This document shows positions 40,430 through 48,000 of a DNA stretch of 64,000 nucleotides, piece by piece. The DNA is from Falsochrobactrum shanghaiense. Its GTDB lineage: Bacteria > Pseudomonadota > Alphaproteobacteria > Rhizobiales > Rhizobiaceae. A program made the translations under genes and the position numbers. Location: assembly GCF_003149535.1 (NCBI RefSeq), contig NZ_QGDB01000006.1, forward strand, positions 122,481-186,480, written 5' to 3'. The notes below the pieces were generated by a model that was not told the origin of the DNA, made no database searches, and was given only the letters and a program-made list of their open reading frames with translations. Position 1 is the first letter of the stretch, and every line of letters starts with the position of its first letter.

Positions 40430-40531
40430 ATGAGCAAAACACGGCAAACTGCAACATTCAGAAATATAGAAAAATGGTGGCTGGCGGTTGCTTTCGGTAT
40501 GCTGGCCATAACCTTATATTCAATTACTTAG
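40430..40531 (+). CDS. Very small membrane protein (33 residues)
   Basis: ATG at 40430 and TAG at 40529-40531. A GGAGGAA ribosome-binding site sits five bases before the start. The product has a charged head (MSKTRQTATFRNIEKW) and one membrane helix (WLAVAFGMLAITLYSI). The strong ribosome-binding site and clean helix argue that it is translated. No homologue known to me. Confidence 0.5.
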   Translation: MSKTRQTATFRNIEKWWLAVAFGMLAITLYSIT

Positions 40532-40804
40532 AGAACGTTCCGTATTTTCAGAATAAATTGAAAATACTGTATATACAGGCCCTCACGCACATTGAAATGA
40601 AGCAATGGGCAGGGGCGTTCATAGGCGGCGCAAGCTGTTGGAATATTACCCGAGCAAAGCAGAAAGAGTGGTTCTGTCCTGATTCACTCTTTCAAGCTCC
40701 TTTTCAAATCCTTTCCCCCGCAGCCAATCATCTTGTGTGGCGTCAATCGCCCGGAGTGGGCCGGCATGCCGGAATAAGATGAATGTGAGCCCGTTTATGG
40801 GATC

Positions 40805-40829
40805 TTATAAAGTTCATCGGACTTTATAA
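40805..40829. promoter_or_regulatory. Perfect inverted repeat upstream of mur (site 1)
   Basis: TTATAAAGT (40805-40813), seven bases, ACTTTATAA (40821-40829). The arms are perfect. It lies 26 bases before a second palindrome and 75 bases before mur. The ligand is unknown. Confidence 0.5.
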
Positions 40830-40854
40830 AAAGGATTGGGGAGACAGTGCTTTT

Positions 40855-40878
40855 CCAGTTGCAAAAATTTGCAACTGG
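40855..40878. promoter_or_regulatory. mur: Mur-responsive-type palindrome upstream of mur (site 2)
   Basis: CCAGTTGCAAA and TTTGCAACTGG form a perfect 11-bp inverted repeat around AA. The TGCAAA...TTTGCA core resembles the Mur-responsive sequence (MRS) of rhizobia, which suggests autoregulation. A GTG at 40847 would place this palindrome inside the coding region, an argument for the ATG at 40904. Confidence 0.6.
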
Positions 40879-40903
40879 CGAGCGGTGGGTGCATAATCGT
40901 ACC

Positions 40904-41329
40904 ATGAGACAATTGCAGCCAAAACCCGATTATGAGCAGGAACTGAGGCAGGCGGGCGTACGCATCACGCGGCCCCGACGCATCATTCTGGGCATATTGA
41001 GCGATACTGACGATCATCCCGACGCGCTGGAGATTTTCCGCCGCGCGGTCGAGATCGACAGCAGCATTTCGCTATCGACCGTTTATCGTACCATGAAGCT
41101 TCTCGAAGAGCGCGGGGCCATCCACCGTCACGCTTTCGATGGCGGTCCGTCGCGTTTCGAGCAGGCCACCGGCACCCATCACGACCATATCATCGATATG
41201 GATTCGGGTGAGGTCGTGGAGTTTCATTCCAGCAAGATCGAAAAATTGCAGGAGGAGATCGCGCGATCGCTGGGTTATGAGATCGTGCACCATCGCCTTG
41301 AACTTTATTGCAAAAAAATCAAATCCTGA
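40904..41329 (+). CDS. mur: Fur-family manganese-responsive regulator Mur
   Basis: This 141-residue Fur-type protein has a winged helix (about 15-85, [18 protein letters not shown], then [21 protein letters not shown]). The metal-binding segment is [23 protein letters not shown]. In Rhizobiales the Fur orthologue mainly senses manganese and is called Mur, while Irr and RirA handle iron. The linkage to the GSR locus fits the mur gene of Brucella. I infer Mur rather than Fur from the organism. Confidence 0.87.
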   Translation: MRQLQPKPDYEQELRQAGVRITRPRRIILGILSDTDDHPDALEIFRRAVEIDSSISLSTVYRTMKLLEERGAIHRHAFDGGPSRFEQATGTHHDHIIDMDSGEVVEFHSSKIEKLQEEIARSLGYEIVHHRLELYCKKIKS

Positions 41330-41365
41330 CGGAACCAAGGCATTGGATTTGCGTTTTATGGACAT

Positions 41366-41417
41366 GAAGACCGCATCCCCCGCCCCGCAAGCGGTCTTCA
41401 GAGTCTGCTCCAGACTC
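41366..41417 (+). other. Two adjacent hairpins in the region after mur
   Basis: GAAGACCGC/GCGGTCTTC (41366-41399) and GAGTCTG/CAGACTC (41401-41417) are both perfect stems. They lie within the 323-base gap (41330-41652) that ends in a terminator. They could be a mur 3' end or a separate small RNA. Confidence 0.45.
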
Positions 41418-41582
41418 CCCGTATGAAGCAGACGACGAGAATGCCGCGCAACGGCCGCTATATCAAACTGAAAAATCGGATTGATTGGACCGGTTTGATG
41501 TGGAGTTGGAACAGACGCATTTCATGTGTCTAAAGATCGCTTGACGATCATCCGTGATGCAGCAGGCGTTTCGTATCTTCAG

Positions 41583-41620
41583 AGTCGCCATGGCGTCGAG
41601 CCATGGCGACTTCTCTTTTT
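41583..41620 (+). terminator. Strong plus-strand terminator between mur and the HWE kinase gene
   Basis: Perfect 11-bp stem AGTCGCCATGG/CCATGGCGACT with a 7-nt loop, then TTCTCTTTTT. It is 254 bases past the mur stop, so the transcript it ends has a long 3' region or is a separate RNA. Confidence 0.8.
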
Positions 41621-41652
41621 GAGGTCTTCTCGGGAATGCCGGAAATATCCGC

Positions 41653-42660
41653 TCAGGAATCGAATTGTTCGGAAGGGATCGTCAGCGAATAGATCGCGCC
41701 CGTCTCATCGACGCGGTATTCCGCCTTGCCGCCTACTGCCGAAGGCACGATGCGCTGCAGGACGGCGCTGCCGAAACGCGGATCATGCTTGTAGACTTCA
41801 GGCATGGTTGGATTGGTTTCTTCCCAGCGGAAGAAAAACTGCTCGCTGCCATCGTCATCACGCCGGATCTCGGCGGTGATGAGCACGCGGCCATAGGGTA
41901 TCGACAGACCGCCGAACGATGTGGCGTTGACGATGAGTTCGTGCAGCGCGAGTCCGAGATGCAGGGCCGCGCCCGGAAAGAGATAGGGGTTGTCGCCGGA
42001 GATGACGAGGCGCTCATCATTGATGTCGATATATTTCTCGATCTGGGAGTGAAACAGATCCAGAAACAGCGCCCCATTCCAGTTTGAATCGGTCACCAGA
42101 TCCTGCGAGTAGGAAAGCGACTGGATACGCCCACGGAATTTGAGCAGGAAATCATCGATGGAATCGGTAAATCGTGCCGTCTGACTGGCCATGCTCTGTA
42201 CGATGGCGAGAAGATTTTTTGAGCGATGGCTGACTTCGCGCAGCAAAGTCTTCAAGACCTGTTCGCGTCGCTTGAGCTCGCTGATTTCAAATGCGGTGGT
42301 GACAAGACCATGAATATTTCCGTCAGCGTCACGGTCGCAATCAATGTGAAATTCGATCCACCTGAGCGTGTCGCCATCATTGATCGCCAGTTCGACGTTC
42401 TGGGCGGTCCCGCTTTCAAGGGCTGCTTGCTTTGCATTGTTGAGACGTGACATGGAGGCGGAGAAGATGAAGTCGCAATCCTGGCCGCCGACCTTCCATT
42501 TCTCCTGCCAGTAAGATGGCAGGTTCTCACCCCACATATAGCGCAGATCAAGGCTCTGATAGAGAACGCATACATTGCTGTTGCGTATGGCACCAAGCAA
42601 TGCGCGCAGGCGTGCGGCATCCGGATCCGTTTGCCGATAGGGCGGGTGCGATGCAGTCAT
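41653..42660 (-). CDS. PAS-HWE histidine kinase
   Basis: This 335-residue protein has a PAS domain (about 15-135) and a HWE/HisKA_2 kinase core. The core shows the H-box LREVSHRSKNLLAIVQSMA, the N-box GLALHELIVNATSFGG and the diagnostic WEE (FFFRWEETN). It has no membrane segment, so it is cytosolic. It faces the DUF1328, phyR and nepR-rpoE1 genes and probably feeds the general stress response. The ATG at 42660 overlaps the stop of a 38-codon open frame (ATGA). A TTG three codons earlier is less likely. Confidence 0.9.
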   Translation of the reverse strand: MTASHPPYRQTDPDAARLRALLGAIRNSNVCVLYQSLDLRYMWGENLPSYWQEKWKVGGQDCDFIFSASMSRLNNAKQAALESGTAQNVELAINDGDTLRWIEFHIDCDRDADGNIHGLVTTAFEISELKRREQVLKTLLREVSHRSKNLLAIVQSMASQTARFTDSIDDFLLKFRGRIQSLSYSQDLVTDSNWNGALFLDLFHSQIEKYIDINDERLVISGDNPYLFPGAALHLGLALHELIVNATSFGGLSIPYGRVLITAEIRRDDDGSEQFFFRWEETNPTMPEVYKHDPRFGSAVLQRIVPSAVGGKAEYRVDETGAIYSLTIPSEQFDS

Positions 42661-42958
42661 GGGGGGCAATCCCCCAATGCCGACTGAACGCGGCAGGAAG
42701 GATGGCGGAAATCGTGCGCCATGAGCTTCTTACGGCACTCTTCGGCAGATATTTTGCAGATATGGGCTTTCATGATGTTCAGGCGCTCGCAAGCAGCAAT
42801 TGAAAATGATCGCGCTAAGCCGACTGGCCGCACGATCATTGCGTGGTCTTCGGAAAATAGTCGTTTCTCGCGACTGTCGCCCGATGCAGTCCCATGCCGC
42901 ATTGGCTCATGCATTGTTGCATAAACACCCTGCGGCATGGCCGAGAGGGGACGGTGTA

Positions 42959-43123
42959 TCACGCTTTTCGGATGGCCGAGGCGATGAGGGATATGACCAG
43001 CAGCGCCAGAAATACGAAGAATAGAATTTGTGCGATACCCGCCGATGCGCCGGCTATACCGCCAAATCCGAGAGCGCCTGCAACGAGTGCCACAACAAGA
43101 AATACGAGAGCATAATAAAGCAT
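42959..43123 (-). CDS. DUF1328 (YtjA-type) small membrane protein
   Basis: The protein is 54 residues, nearly all hydrophobic: two helices ([20 protein letters not shown], then [17 protein letters not shown]) with a Gly/Ala-rich turn between, ending IRKA. AGGAGA precedes the ATG. A GGAAC-N17-CGTT EcfG promoter lies 32 bases upstream, so it is probably a stress-induced member of the GSR regulon. The 298 bases between it and the kinase gene hold only a doubtful short frame. Confidence 0.88.
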   Translation of the reverse strand: MLYYALVFLVVALVAGALGFGGIAGASAGIAQILFFVFLALLVISLIASAIRKA

Positions 43124-43154
43124 GTCCGTTCTCCTCTATATTGATGGAAGGAAT

Positions 43155-43180
43155 AACGCGGGATAACAGGCTTTGGTTCC
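43155..43180 (-). promoter_or_regulatory. EcfG (RpoE1) promoter of the DUF1328 gene
   Basis: On the minus strand: GGAAC (43180-43176), 17 bases, CGTT (43158-43155). It matches the alphaproteobacterial EcfG consensus. Confidence 0.8.
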
Positions 43181-43309
43181 CGGTAATCGGCAAGTTTGAA
43201 ATCCGGACAATCAAATGCTTGTTCCCTTGAACGAATGCAAGCTTTGGCTGTGGCTGTGCCCCTGTCAGGATTTGGCCTCACAGGGGCAGTCGAGCGGAGC
43301 GGGTGCTGT

Positions 43310-44104
43310 TCAGGCGGCGACTTTTGCCGATTCTTCAAAGAATAATGCCTGACTGATAAGCGCCTTGACCATATCGGGGTTGAACGGCTTGGTGACAAGG
43401 AATGTCGGCTCCGGCCGTTCGCCTGTCAGAAGACGCTCGGGGAAGGCCGTAATGAAAATGACGGGAATCGTATCATCCTGTAAAATCTCATTGACGGCAT
43501 CGATGCCAGAGCTGCCATCCGCAAGTTGAATATCCGCAAGCACCATGCGCGGCTTTTCCTGCTGGTAAAGCGCCAGCGCCTCGTCTTTCGTGCGGGCGAT
43601 GCCGACGACTTCGTGACCCAGCCCCTCGACCATCTGCTCTATATCCATGGCGATCAGCGGCTCGTCCTCGATAATCATGAGGCGCGTTGCAACCTGTTTG
43701 GAAATCTCCGCCGAAGCGGATGAGAGCAGGTGATTGAAATCGCCCTCGCTCATTTTGAGGATTTCGGCTGTATCGTGATCGTTGAAGCCTTCGACGGCTA
43801 CCAGCAGAAACGCCTGGCGTGAAAGCGGCGGCATATTCGAGAGATTGCGCGCGGCATGTTTTTCCCACCCGAATTCGGGTGCCGTTTCGGGCATACGAAT
43901 AGAAGCCGTTTTGTAAAGGTCGCAGAAAAGCTGATAGAGGGCGACCCGGTCCGATGATGCTTCAGGGAAGATGCCCGTATCGGCAATCAAGGCTTCCAGC
44001 GTCGCAGCCACATAGGCATCTCCAGAAACCTGGGAGCCTGTGAGGGCCCGGGAAAAACGGCGCAGATAGGGAAGGTGCGGCGCTATACGCGTCGATAACG
44101 TCAT
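43310..44104 (-). CDS. phyR: General stress response regulator PhyR
   Basis: This 264-residue protein has an N-terminal ECF-sigma-like domain (about 1-125, no DNA-binding recognition needed). A C-terminal receiver domain (about 135-255) has the phospho-Asp in MVLADIQLADGSSG and Lys in FLVTKPFN. Once phosphorylated it binds NepR and frees the sigma factor. GAGGAG lies upstream of the ATG at 44104; a longer start at 44149 is less likely. It is divergent from nepR-rpoE1, with a consensus EcfG promoter in between. Confidence 0.95.
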   Translation of the reverse strand: MTLSTRIAPHLPYLRRFSRALTGSQVSGDAYVAATLEALIADTGIFPEASSDRVALYQLFCDLYKTASIRMPETAPEFGWEKHAARNLSNMPPLSRQAFLLVAVEGFNDHDTAEILKMSEGDFNHLLSSASAEISKQVATRLMIIEDEPLIAMDIEQMVEGLGHEVVGIARTKDEALALYQQEKPRMVLADIQLADGSSGIDAVNEILQDDTIPVIFITAFPERLLTGERPEPTFLVTKPFNPDMVKALISQALFFEESAKVAA

Positions 44105-44209
44105 GCTCTGAAACTCCTCATAGCCGCGATTCTTTATCTTTTGCATCAATCATGCAACAGTCATACGACCACACGAAAGATGCCTGACGGTGCGGCATTA
44201 TGGATCGTT

Positions 44210-44234
44210 AACGTCTGCATCGTATAAAAGTTCC
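44210..44234 (-). promoter_or_regulatory. EcfG (RpoE1) promoter of phyR
   Basis: On the minus strand: GGAAC (44234-44230), 16 bases, CGTT (44213-44210). This is a full match to the EcfG consensus and implies positive feedback on phyR. Confidence 0.85.
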
Positions 44235-44253
44235 GTTGGATTGAAATAATTCT

Positions 44254-44278
44254 GGAACTTTTTGAGAGCAGGCGCATT
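44254..44278 (+). promoter_or_regulatory. Possible EcfG promoter of nepR-rpoE1
   Basis: GGAAC (44254-44258), 16 bases, CATT (44275-44278): one base off the -10 consensus CGTT. It lies 56 bases before nepR. Confidence 0.55.
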
Positions 44279-44333
44279 AGTAGCCATGGTTTGGGTTACA
44301 ACACGTCAAGGCACGGGCCTAGAATGATCAAAA

Positions 44334-44561
44334 ATGACTGAAAAGAAAAACCTTCATGCGAATAGCGCCGGATTATCGGCGTCTCGGCGCGTCCAGAAGG
44401 ACATATTGGGTCCGAACTGCGAAGTCGGTTTGAAACTCAAGGCGCTTTATGCTTCGATACAGGACGAGATTATTCCGGATCGCTTTCTCGATCTTCTGGA
44501 AAAGCTCGATCAGGCTGAACAGGAGGGTGTGCGTGGACAACGAACCCGTTCCGTCGGTTAA
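44334..44561 (+). CDS. nepR: Anti-sigma factor NepR
   Basis: This 75-residue protein has the NepR core helix pair GLKLKALYASIQDEIIPDRFLDLLEKLDQAE. It holds the EcfG sigma factor inactive until phosphorylated PhyR displaces it. The end of the gene overlaps rpoE1 by 29 bases, so the two are translationally coupled at a fixed ratio. The N-terminal 25 residues look disordered. Confidence 0.93.
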   Translation: MTEKKNLHANSAGLSASRRVQKDILGPNCEVGLKLKALYASIQDEIIPDRFLDLLEKLDQAEQEGVRGQRTRSVG

Positions 44562-45108
44562 GGAGACGCCGCAGTTCAAGCGTGAGCTTCTGGCATCCTT
44601 GCCGAGCTTGCGCGCTTTTGCCATATCGCTGATCGGCCAGCATGACCGTGCCGACGATCTCGTGCAGGATACGATCATGAAAGCATGGGCCAAGCAGGAG
44701 TCCTTCGAGATGGGGACCAATATGAAGGCCTGGCTGTTCACCATTCTGCGCAATGAATTCTACACCCAGATGCGCAAGCGCGGTCGCGAGGTGCAGGATA
44801 CGGATGGCGTGTTCAGCGAGCAGCTTGCCGTGCACCCGTCGCAATATGGCGCGCTGGACCTTCAGGATTTCAAAGCAGCACTTGAACAATTGCCCGACGA
44901 CCAGCGCGAAGCCATCATTCTTATCGGCGCTTCGGGCTTTGCCTATGAGGAAGCCGCTGAAATTTGCGGATGTGCTGTCGGGACGATAAAAAGCCGGGTC
45001 AGCCGTGCGCGGGTGCGACTTCAGGAAATATTGCAAATTCAGGGGGATGCGACGGATTATGGACCCGATGCAGATTCTTCGCGGGCCACGCTGAGAAGTT
45101 TTGCGTAA
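44533..45108 (+). CDS. rpoE1: EcfG-type ECF sigma factor RpoE1
   Basis: The GTG at 44533 has GGAGG six bases upstream and gives 191 residues. Region 2 contains RADDLVQDTIMKAWAKQESF and NMKAWLFTILRNEF; region 4 contains LEQLPDDQREAIILIGASGFAYEEAAEICGCAVGTIKSRVSRAR. It drives general stress promoters of the form GGAAC-N16/17-CGTT, two of which are present here. The open frame extends further upstream, but the GTG gives the normal length. Confidence 0.93.
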   Translation: MDNEPVPSVKETPQFKRELLASLPSLRAFAISLIGQHDRADDLVQDTIMKAWAKQESFEMGTNMKAWLFTILRNEFYTQMRKRGREVQDTDGVFSEQLAVHPSQYGALDLQDFKAALEQLPDDQREAIILIGASGFAYEEAAEICGCAVGTIKSRVSRARVRLQEILQIQGDATDYGPDADSSRATLRSFA

Positions 45109-45195
45109 AAATGCCTCCATGCGCACAGGCCGATTGCTTGGACAGGTTGTCATAAATTATGCTTAAGTAAGATAACGCTTATTATGGACTGAACC

Positions 45196-46659
45196 TTGCC
45201 ATCAACCTTTTCGCGCTACCTTCTCAAGCCGTCTATACGCCCGATCGCAGTCCTCGTCTCGCTGGGGCTGGTCTTGCTTTCAGCCGTGCTGACGCTGTTT
45301 CTTTCGATGAGCGTCAACAGGCAAGTGGGTGATATTGCCAGAAACTTCGATCTGCGCCAGCAGGTCGAAAAGGTTGCCCAGCTTGCATATAATATCGAGA
45401 TGAGCCGACGCGGCTATCTGCTAACGCTGGACGACAGCTATCTCGATCTTTACCAGCGCTCGATCCTTTCCGTTGACCAGACGCTTTCCGAACTCGATTC
45501 TCTGACGCAGGGCAATGCGCTGCAGAGTGCGCGCGTGCAGCAAATCCGCGCGCTGGTCGATCGGGAGCATGAGGATGTGCAACAGACCATCAATCTGGCC
45601 AGAGAAGGCAGGGTTGATGATGCGATTGAAAAAGTGCGCGGCGATGAGGGAAAAATTCTCATCGACCAGCTTTCCAGCACGGTTTCGCAATTCACGAGCA
45701 TCGAGGAACAGGAGCTTTTCAAGCGTAACGCCTATATCAGCCGGATGCGCTACTGGATGGCGGCCACTTCCATCGTGGCACTGGCTTCCGCAGCCATGCT
45801 GGGACTGTTGCTGTTCACCCGCATTCAACGCTACATGCGCGCGCTGGTTGACGGGCAATCGGCGCTATTATCGGAAAAGGAACTTCTGGAACACCGCGTG
45901 CAGGAGCGCACGGCTGAACTGGAGCAGGAGCGCCGGATCGCCGAAAGAGAACGGGAGCGCGTGGAACTCCTGCTTCAGGATTCCAATCACCGGATCGGCA
46001 ATTCGCTTGCAACGGTGTCGTCATTGCTCGGGCTGCAATTGCGCCAGACCCGCAATGAAGAAGCGCGGGCGGCCCTTTCTGCCGCGCGCGATCGCGTGCA
46101 GACGGTTTCCACCGCCCATCGCCGGCTGCGGCTGGGGGAAGATATGGAATCAACGCGCGTCGACGAATTCCTCCAGACGGTCATCGACGATATACGCAAT
46201 GCTGTCGGCGAAGATCGCAAGATCAGTTTCGAGACGGAGTTTGCGCCGCTTGATCTCAAGGCAAGGGATGTGACGACCATCGGCATTATTGTCGGGGAAC
46301 TGATTACCAATTCGATCAAGCACGCCTTTCGCGGACGCAAGGATGGCCGGGTTCTGGTTCGTTTCAAGCTGGATGAAGATAGCCATGTGCCAGCGCTGAT
46401 TGTTGAAGACAATGGCGTGGGATGGCAGGCGGCGGAGGCGGAAAAAACGGGTGAGCAGAACGGTCTTGGCATGCTGGTCGTGGAGCAATTATGCATGCAG
46501 TTCGGCGGCAAGCCAATCTATGACGAGGCAGATGGCGGAACCGGCACGCGGGTAACGGTCCGGCTTGCATCGCTCGCTGAAAAGCAGGAAGCAGCCGATA
46601 GTGACGAACTGACCGATAAAGCGGATCGCAATGGGGCGGAATCGCCGGATCCGCTTTAA
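45196..46659 (+). CDS. CHASE3-domain HisKA_2-type histidine kinase
   Basis: This 487-residue protein has a first membrane segment (about 16-40) and a CHASE3-like periplasmic helical domain (about 45-185). A second membrane segment (about 187-208) precedes a coiled coil and a HisKA_2 phospho-acceptor region (LLQDSNHRIGNSLATVSSLLG). The ATPase has GELITNSIKHAF and VEDNGVGW. It sits beside rpoE1 and is probably a membrane sensor for PhyR. An in-frame stop at 45190 leaves the TTG at 45196 as the first start; no good ribosome-binding site is seen. Confidence 0.87.
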   Translation: MPSTFSRYLLKPSIRPIAVLVSLGLVLLSAVLTLFLSMSVNRQVGDIARNFDLRQQVEKVAQLAYNIEMSRRGYLLTLDDSYLDLYQRSILSVDQTLSELDSLTQGNALQSARVQQIRALVDREHEDVQQTINLAREGRVDDAIEKVRGDEGKILIDQLSSTVSQFTSIEEQELFKRNAYISRMRYWMAATSIVALASAAMLGLLLFTRIQRYMRALVDGQSALLSEKELLEHRVQERTAELEQERRIAERERERVELLLQDSNHRIGNSLATVSSLLGLQLRQTRNEEARAALSAARDRVQTVSTAHRRLRLGEDMESTRVDEFLQTVIDDIRNAVGEDRKISFETEFAPLDLKARDVTTIGIIVGELITNSIKHAFRGRKDGRVLVRFKLDEDSHVPALIVEDNGVGWQAAEAEKTGEQNGLGMLVVEQLCMQFGGKPIYDEADGGTGTRVTVRLASLAEKQEAADSDELTDKADRNGAESPDPL

Positions 46660-46677
46660 AATATTCCTCGTGTCTCG

Positions 46678-47106
46678 CTACCGCTTTTTCTTGCCGGAAA
46701 GCAGGCTGACGAGGACGATCCCTGCAAGCGGCAGGGCCGCAGCCAATATCGGACGCTTGAGAATGGATGGCACGGTTGCAATTGCTGCCGTTGCCACCAG
46801 CGCCGATTTGTCCGCCTCGATCCTCTGCTTGCGCCTTTTTTCTTCGGCTGCCGCCTGAATTTTCAAAACGGCGAGGACGAGCAGGGCGATAATGAGAGAG
46901 AGTGCGGCAAGAATGAGAGCGGCAACAGGTCCGCCATAATCCTCCGCCAGCGCAAGAAAGGCCGCGACGCAAAGAAAGACCAGAGCGATAAGGCCGAAAA
47001 CGGAAATCGCCGCTGCGAATATGGCTGTACGTCTGGCCCGTGCGGTGACGAGCTTCAACTCCTCACCAGCCAGCGCAGTCAGCAGGGGTGCAAGAGATTT
47101 CAGCAT
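46678..47106 (-). CDS. Holin-superfamily-III/DUF1469-like small membrane protein
   Basis: This 142-residue protein has an N-terminal amphipathic stretch, two adjacent membrane helices (about 29-52 and 60-82) and a charged segment (KIQAAAEEKRRKQRIEADK). A third hydrophobic region lies at about 120-136, and the end is KKKR. It resembles YqjE-type and phage-holin-like proteins that bacteria encode outside prophages. It lies eight bases after the YqjD-like gene, so the two form a stress-associated pair. Confidence 0.75.
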   Translation of the reverse strand: MLKSLAPLLTALAGEELKLVTARARRTAIFAAAISVFGLIALVFLCVAAFLALAEDYGGPVAALILAALSLIIALLVLAVLKIQAAAEEKRRKQRIEADKSALVATAAIATVPSILKRPILAAALPLAGIVLVSLLSGKKKR

Positions 47107-47114
47107 GGTTCACA

Positions 47115-47456
47115 TCAGCGGCGGGTGAGAAGTGCAAGCAGATAACCGATACCCAGAGCTGTCGCCAGCGATGTGATCGGTTTTTCGCGGACGGTCGCGC
47201 ATAGCTGGGCTTCGACGTCTTCGGCCTTCGTCTTCAGATCGTCGATGACGTCTTCACCCTGCATATAGGCGCTTCTATAGGTATGTTTCGCAGCGCGTCG
47301 GGCGTCGCGCACCGTCTGGGAACCGAGACTGGCCAATGTTTCGGCAATAGCTGCAATATCTTCCTTGAGTTGTTCGACCTGAGCCTGAAGATCCTCAGTG
47401 GTCGTTTCCGAAATCGCTTCTTCGACTTTGTTGATCTTCGTTGTCTCTCTCGCCAT
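47115..47456 (-). CDS. DUF883 (ElaB/YqjD-type) membrane-anchored protein
   Basis: This 113-residue protein has a long helical region (about 20-90, LQAQVEQLKEDIAAIAETLASLG, as heptads) and one C-terminal membrane helix (ITSLATALGIGYLLALL). ElaB/YqjD proteins bind the inner membrane and ribosomes and are RpoS-controlled in E. coli. The ATG at 47456 has AGGAG upstream; a longer start at 47486 lacks one. A near-consensus EcfG promoter lies 50 bases upstream. Confidence 0.8.
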   Translation of the reverse strand: MARETTKINKVEEAISETTTEDLQAQVEQLKEDIAAIAETLASLGSQTVRDARRAAKHTYRSAYMQGEDVIDDLKTKAEDVEAQLCATVREKPITSLATALGIGYLLALLTRR

Positions 47457-47506
47457 GTCCGGTCTCCTGTTGATCGTAGGTGTCATTAAATGATGATCAG
47501 CCCGAT

Positions 47507-47531
47507 AACGTACCTCAGGTGCAATGGTTGC
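47507..47531 (-). promoter_or_regulatory. Possible EcfG promoter of the YqjD-like gene
   Basis: On the minus strand: GCAAC, 16 bases, CGTT. One base off in the -35 element. It fits the genes' position beside the GSR locus. Confidence 0.4.
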
Positions 47532-47563
47532 ATGTAAAGTCGCAGACGGACAAGGCCAAGAGG

Positions 47564-47728
47564 TCAGCCGAACAGAAGATAGGCGGAACCTAAAAGGACA
47601 GCAGTGGCCAGACCAAGGTGAATTGGCTTGAATATTCGCTGGACGGAGGGTGGGGGGAGCGGATCGTCATTACCGGCCATGGCGGTACGTGCCGCATTTT
47701 CGAGAATCTGGATGTCTTTGAGCATCAT
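47564..47728 (-). CDS. Small single-helix membrane protein
   Basis: This 54-residue protein starts with tandem ATG codons (47728, 47725) preceded by GGGAGGAC. It has an N-terminal amphipathic part (MMLKDIQILENAARTAM), a Pro-rich turn (DDPLPPPS) and a C-terminal membrane helix (LGLATAVLLGSAYLLFG). It lies upstream of the YqjD-like pair on the same strand. No family recognised. Confidence 0.6.
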   Translation of the reverse strand: MMLKDIQILENAARTAMAGNDDPLPPPSVQRIFKPIHLGLATAVLLGSAYLLFG

Positions 47729-47892
47729 CGCGTGTCCTCCCGCCGTGCATCCATGGTTAGGTGCGCCCGATGAGCCATGATATTCATCGGATAGCCATAT
47801 CAGGGCTGATTTGAAGCGTTTATGCAATAGGGATTTCTCGCGCAGGGCCTGCCATTTCACTATATATGGCAAAAGGAAGCCATTGAATTGAA

Positions 47893-47915
47893 AACATGAC
47901 TTGCAAAATCATGTT
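47893..47915. promoter_or_regulatory. Iron-responsive-operator-like repeat upstream of exbB
   Basis: AACATGA (47893-47899), nine bases, TCATGTT (47909-47915): perfect 7-bp arms containing TGA-N9-TCA, the shape of the rhizobial IRO bound by RirA. A -35-like TTGAAA sits directly beside it. Confidence 0.6.
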
Positions 47916-48000
47916 AATGAGCGTTAAGAACAGGCCCGATAAACGCGCAATGGCCGACATGGCGGCGCTCCTGGATATTGAAAATCAAAAGGCGATTAAT

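Noticed and set aside
40567..40578. Perfect palindrome CTGTATATACAG, like an E. coli LexA box
   Set aside because: Its spacing is too short (CTGT-N4-ACAG), and alphaproteobacterial LexA uses GTTC-N7-GTTC.
39251..40850. Duplicated tRNA-Glu 3' end (attachment site)
   Set aside because: By eye no second copy of the T arm and acceptor sequence was found in this stretch, so integration is not supported.
41423..41533. 36-codon plus-strand frame (MKQTTRMPRNGRYIKLKN...)
   Set aside because: There is no ribosome-binding site, and it overlaps the hairpin-rich tail after mur; noncoding RNA is the simpler reading.
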